Shown: positions 36,630 through 48,610 of the stretch, piece by piece | Layout of the letters: every line of letters starts with the position of its first letter | Numbering within the stretch: position 1 is the stretch's first letter | NCBI GenBank assembly: GCA_024696945.1 | Contig: JAILGF010000075.1 | Coordinates: 33,034-97,033 of the forward strand | Direction: 5' to 3' | Length of the DNA stretch: 64,000 nt | From: Lachnospiraceae bacterium | Lineage (GTDB): Bacteria > Bacillota > Clostridia > Lachnospirales > Lachnospiraceae | Made by a program: the position numbers and the translations under genes | Notes under the pieces: model-generated | Told to the model about the DNA's origin: nothing | The model's database searches: none | Seen by the model: the letters and a program-made list of their open reading frames with translations, nothing else

Positions 36630-36697
36630 TCTCATCGATGAAGAGGCAGGCATATCACCGATAGGAATAAAAATTTGTAATGCCTGCGGAAAGGAAT

Positions 36698-37129
36698 ATG
36701 ACAATGATAGCAGTTGGAAGCGATCATGCAGGATATGCATTAAAACAGGTGGTTATGGCACATCTGAAGGAAAGAGGAGAGGAGTTTAAGGATTACGGTA
36801 CATACACCGAGGCATCCTGCGACTACCCCGATTTTGCGGAGGAGGTCAGCCAGGCCATTATAAAGGGAGAGGCAGACAAGGGCATCCTTATCTGCGGTAC
36901 GGGAATAGGTATTTCCATCGCAGCAAACAGGCATAGGGAAATAAGAGCAGCACTCTGCGGTGACTGCTTCAGCGCCGAGGCTACACGCCAGCACAATGAT
37001 GCAAATGTTCTGGCTATGGGTGCAAGAGTAGTTGCTGACGGACTTGCATTAAAGATTGTTGACACGTTCCTTGATACTCCGTTTTCCAACGGAGCAAATC
37101 ATGTGAGAAGAATCTCGAAGTTGTCATAA
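36698..37129 (+). CDS. rpiB: Ribose 5-phosphate isomerase B
   Basis: 'IAVGSDHAGYALKQVVMAHLKERG...GILICGTGIGISIAANRHREIRAALC'; ATG 36698 or 36704. Confidence 0.95.
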   Translation: MTMIAVGSDHAGYALKQVVMAHLKERGEEFKDYGTYTEASCDYPDFAEEVSQAIIKGEADKGILICGTGIGISIAANRHREIRAALCGDCFSAEATRQHNDANVLAMGARVVADGLALKIVDTFLDTPFSNGANHVRRISKLS

Positions 37130-37147
37130 ACTATAATATCATCCCTT

Positions 37148-37210
37148 GTCATAAGATTTCAGCCAAAGGCTGACGGAACCTTGTGACTTTGGAGCAAATG
37201 TGAAGCTTGG
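37148..37210 (+). ncRNA. Candidate structured RNA/repeat element, copy 1
   Basis: GTCATAAG-att-TCAGCC-AAA-GGCTGA-CGGAAC-CTTGTGAC; shares architecture with 56415-56452. Confidence 0.5.
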
Positions 37211-37218
37211 TAATAAAA

Positions 37219-38322
37219 ATGAAAACAATAATTCAAAAGATAGATGCCACTAACATGGCATCTTCTGATTTTAAAGAGGCAGCTGAGCTGCTGAGGAACG
37301 GAAAGCTTGTGGCTTTCCCTACCGAAACGGTATACGGACTTGGCGGAAACGCATACGACAGCACTGCATCGGCAAGAATTTATGCGGCAAAGGGAAGACC
37401 TTCGGATAATCCGCTGATAGTGCATATTTCCTGCTTTGATGAGATACTGCCATTGGTGGAGGCTGTACCTCAAAATGCAAGAGTACTGGCAGACAGGTTC
37501 TGGCCGGGGCCGCTTACCATGATATTAAATAAATCCGACAGGATACCGAAGGAAACGACGGGAGGGCTTGATACCGTGGCAATCCGCATGCCTTCGCACC
37601 CTATAGCAAACAGGCTGATAAAGGAGGCAGGCATACCTATCGCAGCTCCGAGTGCAAACGCATCCGGGCGGCCGAGTACCACTAAGGCAGAGCACGTTAT
37701 AGAAGATCTCGACGGCAGGATCGACATGATAATTGACGGAGGTTCTTCGGACATAGGTCTGGAATCAACCATAGTCGACCTGACTGTAGAACCGGCACTT
37801 ATATTAAGACCGGGTTATATTACTATAGAAATGCTTAGGGAGGTAATTCCCGATATCGAGTATGATAAGGCGGTATTAAAAAGAATGCGGGATGACAGCA
37901 TAGTTGCAAAGGCTCCCGGAATGAAGTACAGACATTATGCTCCAAAGGGAGAGCTTACCATATTCGAAGGGGATACGGATGCTGTATCGAAAGCAATAGG
38001 AAAAGCTGCAGAAGAGAAGCTTAGATCCGGATATTCTGTAGGTATTTTAACAAGTGATGAGCTTGCCGGAAGTTATGAAGATTTAAAGAAATACGTAACA
38101 GAGGGAAAGAAGCCTCATGAGAATGGGGCATTATATATAAAGGATATCGGTTCGCGCGAAAATGAGGCGGAAATAGCCGCCGGTCTGTTTGATGCATTAA
38201 GATATTTTGATGAAGTAGGAGCAGAGTTTATTTACGCCGAGGCATTTAATGACGGAGGCTTAGGTCAGGCGATCATGAACCGCCTTATGAAGGCGGCGGG
38301 ATATCATGTGATCACCTTATAA
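37219..38322 (+). CDS. L-threonylcarbamoyladenylate synthase (Sua5/YwlC type)
   Basis: 'LLRNGKLVAFPTETVYGLGGNAYDSTASARIYAAKGRPSDNPLIVHI' plus C-terminal Sua5 domain. Confidence 0.95.
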   Translation: MKTIIQKIDATNMASSDFKEAAELLRNGKLVAFPTETVYGLGGNAYDSTASARIYAAKGRPSDNPLIVHISCFDEILPLVEAVPQNARVLADRFWPGPLTMILNKSDRIPKETTGGLDTVAIRMPSHPIANRLIKEAGIPIAAPSANASGRPSTTKAEHVIEDLDGRIDMIIDGGSSDIGLESTIVDLTVEPALILRPGYITIEMLREVIPDIEYDKAVLKRMRDDSIVAKAPGMKYRHYAPKGELTIFEGDTDAVSKAIGKAAEEKLRSGYSVGILTSDELAGSYEDLKKYVTEGKKPHENGALYIKDIGSRENEAEIAAGLFDALRYFDEVGAEFIYAEAFNDGGLGQAIMNRLMKAAGYHVITL

Positions 38323-38325
38323 AAG

Positions 38326-38814
38326 CTATGAACAAATGACATTTTCTATCACAGCCTGTAATCTGTCAAAACGGCCACGGTATATGGTCGTAAGAAGCTC
38401 GTTCATGGAACGGAGTCCTTTTAACAGCTGTTCTTCGGTGATAAGGTTCTGTTCGCGGGCATCGGCTGCTTCGTCGCAGTCGAGAACCTTGATGTTCCCG
38501 TTGGGATATACAACTACGTCAAAGAGAAGGTCTTCATAGGTGAAGGAGTTTTCTTCTTCATTAATGATACAGTCGATTATATCACAATACCAATACTTAA
38601 TGTTTCCGGAACAGTCAAGGAATTTGCTGACCTTCCAGCCTTTATCGATAAAATATGCGGAAACTCCGCTTGCAAAATCAGTCCTGGGATTTAAGGTCTT
38701 CCAGCTTGTAATAAGCAGGTTGTCCTCAAATTTCAGGATTTTGTCGTCTGTAAGGTTTGTGAATTCATCGGGGATAAATCTGCGTCTGTATAAATGAAGA
38801 TTTTCTGTATTCAT
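38326..38814 (-). CDS. DUF402-type protein
   Basis: 'LYRRRFIPDEFTNLTDD...YWYCDIIDC...YEDLLFDVVVYPNGNIKVLDCDEAADA'. Confidence 0.85.
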   Translation of the reverse strand: MNTENLHLYRRRFIPDEFTNLTDDKILKFEDNLLITSWKTLNPRTDFASGVSAYFIDKGWKVSKFLDCSGNIKYWYCDIIDCIINEEENSFTYEDLLFDVVVYPNGNIKVLDCDEAADAREQNLITEEQLLKGLRSMNELLTTIYRGRFDRLQAVIENVICS

Positions 38815-38844
38815 GATAAACCTCCTTGTTTCTCTGACAACTAT

Positions 38845-38878
38845 CCCCCAAGGCTAAGCAGTGGCTTTGCCTTGAGGG
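38845..38878. repeat. Hairpin downstream of LRR/BspA-like gene
   Basis: CCCCCAAGGC...GCCTTGAGGG. Confidence 0.6.
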
Positions 38879-38890
38879 AAGCAATGGAAA

Positions 38891-40981
38891 TTATTTAACT
38901 TTAACTTTAACCTTGAACTTCTTTGAAGTGGATTTCTTTCCGTTCTTGATGGTACATGTAACGGTAATCGTGCAGGTACCCTTCTTCTTGGCTTTTATTT
39001 CGCCTGTCTTGGAATTTACCGAAGCAATTTTCTTCTTGGAAGACTTGAAGCTTACTTTACATTCGGTATTGTTTCCTAAAATGAGCTTCGATACGGCATT
39101 TAAGCCTGCAGGCATCTCTGCAGTAATAACTGTTGTATTGCCCTTCTTTAATTCAACCTCATCCGTAACATAGATCATGCTTAAGAGATCTTTTACGGAA
39201 TCCCTTAAAGTATACTGATAAAGCACGGGATCATAATCATATAACTCGCCCCAATATTTAAACTCTTCATTACATGCCTGTATGTACTCTGCAACGGGAG
39301 TATCGGCATATATCTTTGCGGAACCGAATGATAAGTCGGGATCAAATTCCTCGATAGTAGAAGGGAAGATTACTTCTGGACTGATAATGGTCTCGTTTTC
39401 ATAATTATCATCGTAGAAGTAACGTTTTGCAACGGTGTAATAGTTAAGAGAGATAACTCCTTCGGGAATATCGATCTTCTCCAGTGCACCGGGAACATCT
39501 ATAAGGGCTGTCATTTCCTTGTCATAAACACAGTTCTTGTAAGATGCAAGAAATTCGTTGGCAGGATCTACGGTAACCTTTTTAAGAGCGGGAGCGTAAG
39601 CCAGCATGGGGTTGTATATATAACCTACGCTTGCAGGTATCGAAATAGAAGTCAGATTCTTGCATGTCTTAAGGTTCAGGTCAAGCCACATTACACCTTC
39701 GGGGATGTCAAGGGTTTTGATCTTGGAACCCATGAATACATTAGGTGCAATGAATACTGTGTCCGGATTGAATTTGCAGGTGGTTTTATCCTTGGGATAA
39801 TATACTAAGGTTGCAATGTTCGATTCATATCTCTTTCCGTTTTCATCTGCAGCGTAAGTATAGATACCGCCTTCATATTCCGACAAGGAATCGGTCTCTT
39901 TTTCCAAAGAAACCTTTCCCTTAAATCCTGTAAAAGCATCGAAGTCGATATATCTTACGGTTTCGGGTATTACAATCTCTGCTTTGGGATTGAATCCGCC
40001 GATGCAGTAGCCCTGCATTGTGATAAGGTTCTTGGAAAGTGTGAGCTTCTCAATCTTATCGCCGCCGTCAAAAGCATACCATCCGAGCTGCTCTACGGTA
40101 TCGGGAAGATTTATTTCCCTTGTATTGTAATAGTTTCCGGAAAGACCGAGGTTGCTTATATAAGTGGTTCCCTCGGCTACATTAATGGTTTTTTTGGTAA
40201 GATCGATGGCTTCAAGAGACTTAATGGGCTCTTCGGTCACATAATCAACGTAGTCAAGGTAGAGACCTCCGTCCTGGATGTAATAACCGTTTTTATTATT
40301 TTTAATAGTTATCTTGTCAAAATCGACATTGGACAGATAAGGAATTGCATTTTCGGGAATCTCTACGTTTTCAATCTTGGGAAGATCGACCAGAGATACA
40401 TAGTCAAGATTCTTATTAAGTTTAACAGAACTTAAACTGCTGTTGTTATAAAGATAAAGATCCTCAAGCTCCGTACCCGAAGCATCGAGCGACTTCAGCT
40501 TATCAGCAGAGGCAATGCTCAGCCATCCCTTTATTTTGCCCAGCTTAACATCTTCAAGCATGGGAAGATTTGAGAGCTCATAGGAGTTGTAATCACCGTC
40601 AGCTTTAATCTTTGACATGTCGAGCTCTTTGAGGTTCGTTGCATAAGAAATATAGAGACTGGTAACTGTTGACGGGAGAACAAGCTTCTCCATGGATTCT
40701 ACACAGACGGTTACACTTGTTACACCTTCGGGAACAGTAAGACTTTTGAAAGTGCCGTTCCAAATGGAAACACCGGTAATACCGGCATCGGACGGGATGA
40801 CTACGTCTTCATCGTCACCGTAATAACCGTAAACATATGTGCCTTCATCCCAGACCTGATAGTCAAATTCCGACAGTTCCTGTGCAAATGCGGATACCGC
40901 AGGTGCTTGGAAGACAAGAATCTGGACAGCAAGTGCCAGTGAAAGCACAAAAGCTATCGCTTTCTTTAATGATCTTTTCAT
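38891..40981 (-). CDS. Secreted BspA-like (LRR_5) surface protein with C-terminal Ig-like segment
   Basis: Signal peptide; 'VIPSDAGITGVSIWNGTFKSLTVPEGVTSVT' repeats; C-terminal 'KKIASVNSKTGEIKAKKKGTCTITVTCT' Big_2-like. Confidence 0.9.
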   Translation of the reverse strand: MKRSLKKAIAFVLSLALAVQILVFQAPAVSAFAQELSEFDYQVWDEGTYVYGYYGDDEDVVIPSDAGITGVSIWNGTFKSLTVPEGVTSVTVCVESMEKLVLPSTVTSLYISYATNLKELDMSKIKADGDYNSYELSNLPMLEDVKLGKIKGWLSIASADKLKSLDASGTELEDLYLYNNSSLSSVKLNKNLDYVSLVDLPKIENVEIPENAIPYLSNVDFDKITIKNNKNGYYIQDGGLYLDYVDYVTEEPIKSLEAIDLTKKTINVAEGTTYISNLGLSGNYYNTREINLPDTVEQLGWYAFDGGDKIEKLTLSKNLITMQGYCIGGFNPKAEIVIPETVRYIDFDAFTGFKGKVSLEKETDSLSEYEGGIYTYAADENGKRYESNIATLVYYPKDKTTCKFNPDTVFIAPNVFMGSKIKTLDIPEGVMWLDLNLKTCKNLTSISIPASVGYIYNPMLAYAPALKKVTVDPANEFLASYKNCVYDKEMTALIDVPGALEKIDIPEGVISLNYYTVAKRYFYDDNYENETIISPEVIFPSTIEEFDPDLSFGSAKIYADTPVAEYIQACNEEFKYWGELYDYDPVLYQYTLRDSVKDLLSMIYVTDEVELKKGNTTVITAEMPAGLNAVSKLILGNNTECKVSFKSSKKKIASVNSKTGEIKAKKKGTCTITVTCTIKNGKKSTSKKFKVKVKVK

Positions 40982-41003
40982 TTTCCTTGTAAACCCTCCT
41001 TTT

Positions 41004-41405
41004 TTATTTTACTATACTTAAACGAACTAGGGCACGCTTCAGTTTTGCTTCCGCGATGCGCTGATCACGTTCGTTAAGGTCAGGATTTTTAAGACGTTCT
41101 TCAGCTCTTTCCTTAGCAGAGAGGGCACGTTGTTCGTCTATGTCCTCCTTCCATTCCCAGGTGGTGGCGAGCAGATGACAGGTACCGTCCATAACGGATA
41201 ACATGCCGCCGATGCAGGCAGCATATCTGGTCGTACCATCCTCGAGACGGATGTAGGCTTCTCCCATACCAAGAGCAGTGCAGAAATTACAGTGGCCGGC
41301 AAGCACTGCCATGTCACCTGTGACGGTTCTGCACTTAACTCTTTCTATTTCACCGGAATAGATGAGTCCGTCCGGTGTAGCAATCTGGATAGGGAATGTA
41401 TTCAT
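41004..41405 (-). CDS. atpC: F-type ATP synthase subunit epsilon
   Basis: 'IQIATPDGLIYSGEIERVKCRTVTGDMAVLAGHCNFCTALGMG'. Confidence 0.96.
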   Translation of the reverse strand: MNTFPIQIATPDGLIYSGEIERVKCRTVTGDMAVLAGHCNFCTALGMGEAYIRLEDGTTRYAACIGGMLSVMDGTCHLLATTWEWKEDIDEQRALSAKERAEERLKNPDLNERDQRIAEAKLKRALVRLSIVK

Positions 41406-41420
41406 GTAAAATACCTCTTA

Positions 41421-42824
<1,404 letters not shown>

Positions 42825-42845
42825 CTATCTCATGATTTTATTGAA

Positions 42846-42894
42846 CACCTCATCAGTCAGCCTGCGGCTGACAGCTTCCCCTCGAGGGGAAGCC
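42846..42894. repeat. Double-hairpin interspersed repeat between atpG and atpD
   Basis: CACCTCATCAGTCAGCC-TGC-GGCTGACAG-CTTCCCCTCGAGGGGAAG. Confidence 0.75.
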
Positions 42895-42954
42895 TTTTGA
42901 CGGGGATATTATCTGTTATTCCGGGGAGCATTGGCTCCGAAGAATTTTTGAGGA

Positions 42955-43872
42955 TCACAGTCCCTCGGCACCACCGACGATCTCAGTGATCTCCTGGGTA
43001 ATGCTTGCCTGACGTGCACGGTTGTAATGGAGGTTAAGTTTTTCTATCATTTCCTCTGCATTACTTGTTGCGGCATCCATGGCGGTACGGCGGGCAGCCT
43101 GTTCGCTGGCTACCGAGTCACATATCGCACCGTAGATAACTCCCGCTAAGTACTCGGGAACTATGGTATTGAACACCTCTGTGCTGTCGGGCTCATAAAG
43201 GATTATATTTTTCACTCCGCTGCCGGAGCCTGCATTATCCGTACTGCTTTCAGCAGCGTTGGAATTGCCTGCTTTTTTAGCACTGCCGATCTTCCCATGC
43301 TTTATATCTGCGAGCGGGAGAGTGGCAACGGCGTGCGGAACCTGTGACAATATATTTATAAATTCAGTGTAAACGAGTGAAACACAGCCAAACGTACCTT
43401 TTTTGTACTCTTCACATACAAGATTGGAGATCGCAAAGCTGTCTGCAACGGCTATGGGAGCTATCTCACCGAAGGCTTCGGTAAGTATTTCCGCATTCCT
43501 ATGTTTAAAATACTCAACAGCTTTCTTGCCGATAGGAAGTACGGAATATTCCTTGCCTTGTGCGTCGGCTTCAAAGCACTTAAAGAGGTTTGAGTTGTAT
43601 CCGCCGGCCAAGCCTCTGTCACCTGCTATTACTATGTAGCAGACCTTTTCGTTTACATTGTCCTTGGCATATATCGATGAAAAATCGGTGTTGCTGTTTG
43701 CGATATTTACCAGGGTGCTGTACAGTTCATCGAAATACGGACGGCATCTCTCCGAACGTTCCTTTGCCCTGCGCAGCTTGGAGGATGCGACGAGTTCCAT
43801 TGCTTTGGTAATCTGCATCGTGCTCTGCACACTTTTGATGCGCAGCTTTACTGCCTTCATGCTACCGGCCAT
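42955..43872 (-). CDS. atpG: F-type ATP synthase subunit gamma
   Basis: 'MKAVKLRIKSVQSTMQITKAMELVASSKLRRAKE'. Confidence 0.98.
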   Translation of the reverse strand: MAGSMKAVKLRIKSVQSTMQITKAMELVASSKLRRAKERSERCRPYFDELYSTLVNIANSNTDFSSIYAKDNVNEKVCYIVIAGDRGLAGGYNSNLFKCFEADAQGKEYSVLPIGKKAVEYFKHRNAEILTEAFGEIAPIAVADSFAISNLVCEEYKKGTFGCVSLVYTEFINILSQVPHAVATLPLADIKHGKIGSAKKAGNSNAAESSTDNAGSGSGVKNIILYEPDSTEVFNTIVPEYLAGVIYGAICDSVASEQAARRTAMDAATSNAEEMIEKLNLHYNRARQASITQEITEIVGGAEGL

Positions 43873-43892
43873 GTTGCTTCCTCCTTCAAAAT

Positions 43893-45413
43893 TTATTTAC
43901 TGCTTAAAAATTGTTTTGTATATGCCTCAAGGGCTGACTTAAGATTGTTTTCGGTCTCTTCTTCAAGCTTTCCGGTCTCTTTTATAGCCTGCATAGCTGA
44001 ATTACCGTCGGCGTTTGTCTCAAGGAATGTATAAAGACCGGCTTCGTATTCCTTGATATCCTCAACCTCAACTTCGGTCAGCATGTTTTTGATAACCGCA
44101 TAGATGATGGCTATCTGCTTTTCAACAGGAACGGGAGAGTTCTGAGACTGCTTAAGAACTTCCACGATACGGGCACCCTGATCGAGACGTGCCTTGGTAT
44201 CAGCATCGAGGTCGGAACCGAACTGTGCGAAGCCCTGGAGCTCTCTGTACTGGGAGTAAACCAGCTTCAAGGTACCGGCAACCTTCTTCATGGCCTTTAT
44301 CTGTGCATTACCACCAACACGGGATACGGAGATACCGGGGTTAACTGCTGGCATAACGCCTGAGTGGAAAAGCTCGGTCTCAAGGAATATCTGTCCGTCT
44401 GTGATCGAAATTACGTTGGTAGGTATGTATGCCGAAACGTCGCCTGCCTGAGTTTCGATAACGGGAAGGGCGGTAAGCGATCCGCCGCCGTGTTCTTTAT
44501 CAAGCTTTGCGGCACGCTCTAAGAGTCTTGAATGGAGATAGAATACGTCTCCGGGGTACGCTTCACGTCCGGGTGGACGACGGATAAGCAGTGAGAGTGC
44601 TCTGTAAGCTACAGCATGCTTACTTAAGTCATCGTATATACAGAGAACATGCTTGCCCTTGTACATGAAATACTCACCCATAGCGCAGCCCGAATAAGGT
44701 GCTATGAACTGCAGGGGGCTTGCCTCGGAAGCGGTAGCGGCTACGATGATGGTGTAGTCCATTGCACCGTTCTTCTGAAGATTTTCAACAAGGTTGGCAA
44801 CTGTGGAACGCTTCTGGCCTATGGCTACATAGATACAGATAACGTCCTTGCCCTTCTGGTTTATAATGGTATCGGTAGCGATAGTGGTTTTTCCTGTCTG
44901 ACGGTCGCCGATGATAAGCTCACGCTGGCCACGTCCGATGGGGATCATGGAGTCGATAGCTTTGATACCGGTCTGAAGCGGCTCAAATACCGACTGACGC
45001 TCACAGATACCGGGTGCGGGGGACTCAATGGCCCTGAACTCTGTGGTGGCTATGGGACCTGCGCCGTCTATGGGCTGTCCTAAGGCGTTAACGACACGCC
45101 CTATCATAGCTTCTCCGACAGGAACAGATACGACCTTACCCGTACGCTTTACCGTCTGTCCTTCACCGATACTGTCTCCCGAGCCGAACAATACGATGGA
45201 AACACTGTTTTCTTCGAGATTCTGGGCCATACCGAAGCTGCCGTCTTCGAACTCTAAGAGCTCGCCTGCCATGCAGTTGATAAGACCGCTGGCCCTTGCG
45301 ATACCGTCACCTACGTTAAGTACGGTACCGGTTTCGTTCTGGCGTATCGTGTTTTCATAGTACTTTATCTGACTACGGATGACCTGGGATATTTCTTCGG
45401 GTTTTAATTGCAT
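43893..45413 (-). CDS. atpA: F-type ATP synthase subunit alpha
   Basis: '[31 protein letters not shown]'. Confidence 0.99.
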   Translation of the reverse strand: MQLKPEEISQVIRSQIKYYENTIRQNETGTVLNVGDGIARASGLINCMAGELLEFEDGSFGMAQNLEENSVSIVLFGSGDSIGEGQTVKRTGKVVSVPVGEAMIGRVVNALGQPIDGAGPIATTEFRAIESPAPGICERQSVFEPLQTGIKAIDSMIPIGRGQRELIIGDRQTGKTTIATDTIINQKGKDVICIYVAIGQKRSTVANLVENLQKNGAMDYTIIVAATASEASPLQFIAPYSGCAMGEYFMYKGKHVLCIYDDLSKHAVAYRALSLLIRRPPGREAYPGDVFYLHSRLLERAAKLDKEHGGGSLTALPVIETQAGDVSAYIPTNVISITDGQIFLETELFHSGVMPAVNPGISVSRVGGNAQIKAMKKVAGTLKLVYSQYRELQGFAQFGSDLDADTKARLDQGARIVEVLKQSQNSPVPVEKQIAIIYAVIKNMLTEVEVEDIKEYEAGLYTFLETNADGNSAMQAIKETGKLEEETENNLKSALEAYTKQFLSSK

Positions 45414-45454
45414 AATTCCATTCCATCCTTTTTGAAATTGTTTATATATCTAAC

Positions 45455-45480
45455 GTCTGCGAAGCAGACTGATGAGGTGC
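45455..45480. repeat. Partial inverted copy of the CACCTCATCAGTC hairpin repeat between atpH and atpA
   Basis: GTCTGC-GAA-GCAGAC-TGATGAGGTG = reverse complement of CACCTCATCA-GTCTGC-TTC-GCAGAC. Confidence 0.65.
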
Positions 45481-45488
45481 ATGCCTTA

Positions 45489-46028
45489 TCACATCACAAC
45501 CTCATCCAGTTTCCTCTTGATTCCGGAAAGTCGTCCGGATACGGTTCCGTCAAGCAGTTTTCCGTCTAGCTCGACCTTGATCCCCGCAAGAACCTTGGGG
45601 TCAATCTTGGCAGTAATGGTAATCTTCTTACCGCTCATTGCGGAAAGCTTGGATTTAAGCGCATTTATCTGGCTGTCGGTAAGTGCTACGGCACTGGTGA
45701 CCACAGCCTCAGAAATATTGTGGTCTGCATTGTAGCGCTTTGTGAAAATCTCGCAGCATCCCTCGTATTCGCCGAGTAATCCGCGCTCACAGAGCAGCTT
45801 TATGAAGGAGACCAGATATTTCTCACAGGAAGCTCCGAAGGCCTTATCTATAAGGCTGAGACGCTCAGCCTTCTTTATGGAAGGCTCAGAAAGCAGACGT
45901 ATATAATCGGGATTATCCCTTAATATCTGCTTGATGGCGAGCATCTGCTCCTGTATGGAGTCCGTGAGTTTTTCTTCTGCAGCGAGGTCGTACAGACTGC
46001 TGCCATATACTCTGGAACGTTCAGTCAT
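45489..46028 (-). CDS. atpH: F-type ATP synthase subunit delta
   Basis: 'YGSSLYDLAAEEKLTDSIQEQMLAIKQIL...' and operon position. Confidence 0.95.
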   Translation of the reverse strand: MTERSRVYGSSLYDLAAEEKLTDSIQEQMLAIKQILRDNPDYIRLLSEPSIKKAERLSLIDKAFGASCEKYLVSFIKLLCERGLLGEYEGCCEIFTKRYNADHNISEAVVTSAVALTDSQINALKSKLSAMSGKKITITAKIDPKVLAGIKVELDGKLLDGTVSGRLSGIKRKLDEVVM

Positions 46029-46040
46029 CTGTACACTCCT

Positions 46041-46562
46041 TTATGCGTTGCCAACATTGCTTATATATTCATCGATAAGCCTGGTATGATCTTTTTCACT
46101 GATCTCACGTTCGATAACCTTTCCTGCTATTTCCATAGCCATGCTTCCGATCTCATCCTTGAGTTCGTTGACCGCCTTACGTCTCTCCTGAGCGATATCG
46201 GCCTCTGCCTTCTGCCTGATCGCAGTGGCTTCCTGATTAGCGGCCTTTAAGAGCTCATCGCTCTTGGCGGTGGCATTTTTCTGGGCTGCGGCAAGAAGCT
46301 CGTTAGCCTTTTCCTTAGCCTCGAGCATGTTCTGCTCGTATTCGGCTTTGATGGCAGCGGCTTCTTCTTTAGCCTCCTTGGCTTCTCTTATATCGGCATC
46401 GGCTTTAGCCTGGCGCTTTGCCAATATTTCCCTTACGGGCTTAAAGAGAAACTTCTTGATAAGAAGCATCTGGATAAAAAGGTTACAGATCTGAGCTATT
46501 AAGGTCCAGTTGATCGTTACCAGATCCTGTGTGGCAGTTTCTGTTAAGAACATTGGATTCAT
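46041..46562 (-). CDS. atpF: F-type ATP synthase subunit b
   Basis: N-terminal TM and long charged helix 'FKPVREILAKRQAKADADIREAKEAKEEA'. Confidence 0.96.
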   Translation of the reverse strand: MNPMFLTETATQDLVTINWTLIAQICNLFIQMLLIKKFLFKPVREILAKRQAKADADIREAKEAKEEAAAIKAEYEQNMLEAKEKANELLAAAQKNATAKSDELLKAANQEATAIRQKAEADIAQERRKAVNELKDEIGSMAMEIAGKVIEREISEKDHTRLIDEYISNVGNA

Positions 46563-46605
46563 AGTTTATAACCTCCTTATAAGTGCAAGCTGTATCAACC
46601 TATTA

Positions 46606-46935
<330 letters not shown>

Positions 46936-46951
46936 TTATTCTGACTTTATC

Positions 46952-47012
46952 TGTCATTCTGAGCGAAGCGAAGAATCTTAAAATCCTTCCTGCTGTTGCA
47001 CTCCGGATGACA
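46952..47012. repeat. Interspersed repeat with terminal inverted ends between atpB and atpE
   Basis: TGTCATTCTGAGCGAAGCGAAGAATCT...CTCCGGATGACA; this sequence class is familiar from many bacterial genomes. Confidence 0.75.
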
Positions 47013-47019
47013 TATGGGG

Positions 47020-47787
47020 TCATCCCTCTGCTGCATTCGAAATATATTTCGTTGTCAGCATGCAGAAGATGAATGCCTGCATTACGCCGGAGAACCAGTC
47101 AAAGTAGACCGAAAGCACGGCAGGTATTCCGACATCTAAGAACGGGATCCCCGAGAGAACATCACCGATGACACCGGGAAGCAGTCCGAACAGAGCGGCA
47201 CTTGCGGCAGCCAAGGCTGCATAGATCAGCGAGTTGATAACAAGACCGGATAGGATGTTGCCGAAATGACGGCAGGCCATACCTATGGGAGTTGCCAGCT
47301 CTGACAGTACGTTGAACGGTGTCATTACTGCTATGGGCTCGGTATAACCCTTAAGGTAACCGCCGAATCCGCTCGCCTTGATCTTCTGGTGAGTGATCAT
47401 TATAAAGACCACTATAGCCCATGCGGCTTCCGTATTGAGGTCTGCCGTAGGGCTTCTTACCCCCAGGAGACCGATAAGATTTGAAAAAATACTTGTAGCG
47501 AACAGTGCCGTGACGAAGGGGATAAAGCCTTTAAACTTTTCACCCATGTTACCGATAGTAAAGTTGTCGGCAAGCTCTACGAGCCACTCAGCTACAGCCT
47601 GGCGTTTGCTGATCTTCTCAACCTTCAGGTTATGCGTAAGGAAAATACATAAGCCTGTTATGATGAGCATTACGATCCAGCTTATCAGCATGGTTTCGTT
47701 TATTTCAATCTTTCCGCCAAGCAAAGGGACTTCAAAAGGAAGATCGATGGTCCAGTACACTTTAGGACCGACAATGTTAATGTCCAT
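47020..47787 (-). CDS. atpB: F-type ATP synthase subunit a
   Basis: Polytopic; 'YTEPIAVMTPFNVLSELATPIGMACRHFGNILSG'. Confidence 0.97.
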   Translation of the reverse strand: MDINIVGPKVYWTIDLPFEVPLLGGKIEINETMLISWIVMLIITGLCIFLTHNLKVEKISKRQAVAEWLVELADNFTIGNMGEKFKGFIPFVTALFATSIFSNLIGLLGVRSPTADLNTEAAWAIVVFIMITHQKIKASGFGGYLKGYTEPIAVMTPFNVLSELATPIGMACRHFGNILSGLVINSLIYAALAAASAALFGLLPGVIGDVLSGIPFLDVGIPAVLSVYFDWFSGVMQAFIFCMLTTKYISNAAEG

Positions 47788-47812
47788 TTTTTATCTGCTC
47801 CACCTCCTTCTT

Positions 47813-48304
47813 CTAGTTTTTCTTAAATATGATAGAACCGATCTTGATCCCGAGTGAAGGGAAGAGAAGCGGTACTATGCCTGAAATGTAATTAAAACAC
47901 GGTACGAGTATCGCAATGACTATCCATGCGACCTGCATCAGATAACGGTAGGTATAACTGAGCTTCATCCTGTTGCGCGCCCTGTCGGGGTTAGTGTCTG
48001 AAGCAACCTTCTGTACCGTAAGCCCCATCAGAAGGAAATTTAGGAAGGCGACACCGCCGCCGCCTATTCCGCCAAGGGCTATTTTCCAATACTCGAATTC
48101 TGCGTTGTTCTTAATTTCGGGAAAAATGCACATGATAAGGAAAAATATACCGAACATGATACATAAACCCACTATTATATATAGGAAAATATTCTTTAAT
48201 TCTTTTTTCAGAGCGGGGGATATTTTCTTTTGGGGTTCGCCTCCGGTCATAACTTCCGGACTTTTTACCTCTTCGTTCATTAAAACTCCTAAATAAGATA
48301 CCAA
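47813..48304 (-). CDS. AtpI-like membrane protein
   Basis: Four predicted TM helices, upstream of atpB; 'RARNRMKLSYTYRYLMQVAWIVIAI'. Confidence 0.65.
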   Translation of the reverse strand: MVSYLGVLMNEEVKSPEVMTGGEPQKKISPALKKELKNIFLYIIVGLCIMFGIFFLIMCIFPEIKNNAEFEYWKIALGGIGGGGVAFLNFLLMGLTVQKVASDTNPDRARNRMKLSYTYRYLMQVAWIVIAILVPCFNYISGIVPLLFPSLGIKIGSIIFKKN

Positions 48305-48325
48305 AGTATTTGGTATGAGTTTATT

Positions 48326-48610
48326 TTACAGGTGTTTGTTAAAGGACACCTTCTTTTTGTCGTCGTCTTTTTTGTTCTTCTTTGTCTCGGACAAATAGAA
48401 TTTGTATCCTGACATAAATGCTCCGCCTATTCCGAGGATAAGACCGGGGATGAATACCCATTCACCGACTCCGAGGTTGTTGGTCAAAAACCAGCAGGCG
48501 AGGACGCAGAGTATGATCGGGATGATGATGTTCAATCCCAGCTGTCCGAGCATTGATATATTTTTTAATATGTAGGAAAAGTTTTTCAATTTATATATCC
48601 TCAAAGACAA
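48326..48610 (-). CDS. AtpZ/AtpI-like small membrane protein
   Basis: Two TM helices with 'GLILGIGGAFMSGYKFY', first gene of atp operon. Confidence 0.65.
   Translation of the reverse strand: MSLRIYKLKNFSYILKNISMLGQLGLNIIIPIILCVLACWFLTNNLGVGEWVFIPGLILGIGGAFMSGYKFYLSETKKNKKDDDKKKVSFNKHL

Noticed and set aside
36601-36789. 62-aa ORF between the EAL gene and rpiB
   Set aside because: Overlaps the rpiB promoter, leader and coding start in another frame and has no RBS or recognisable family.
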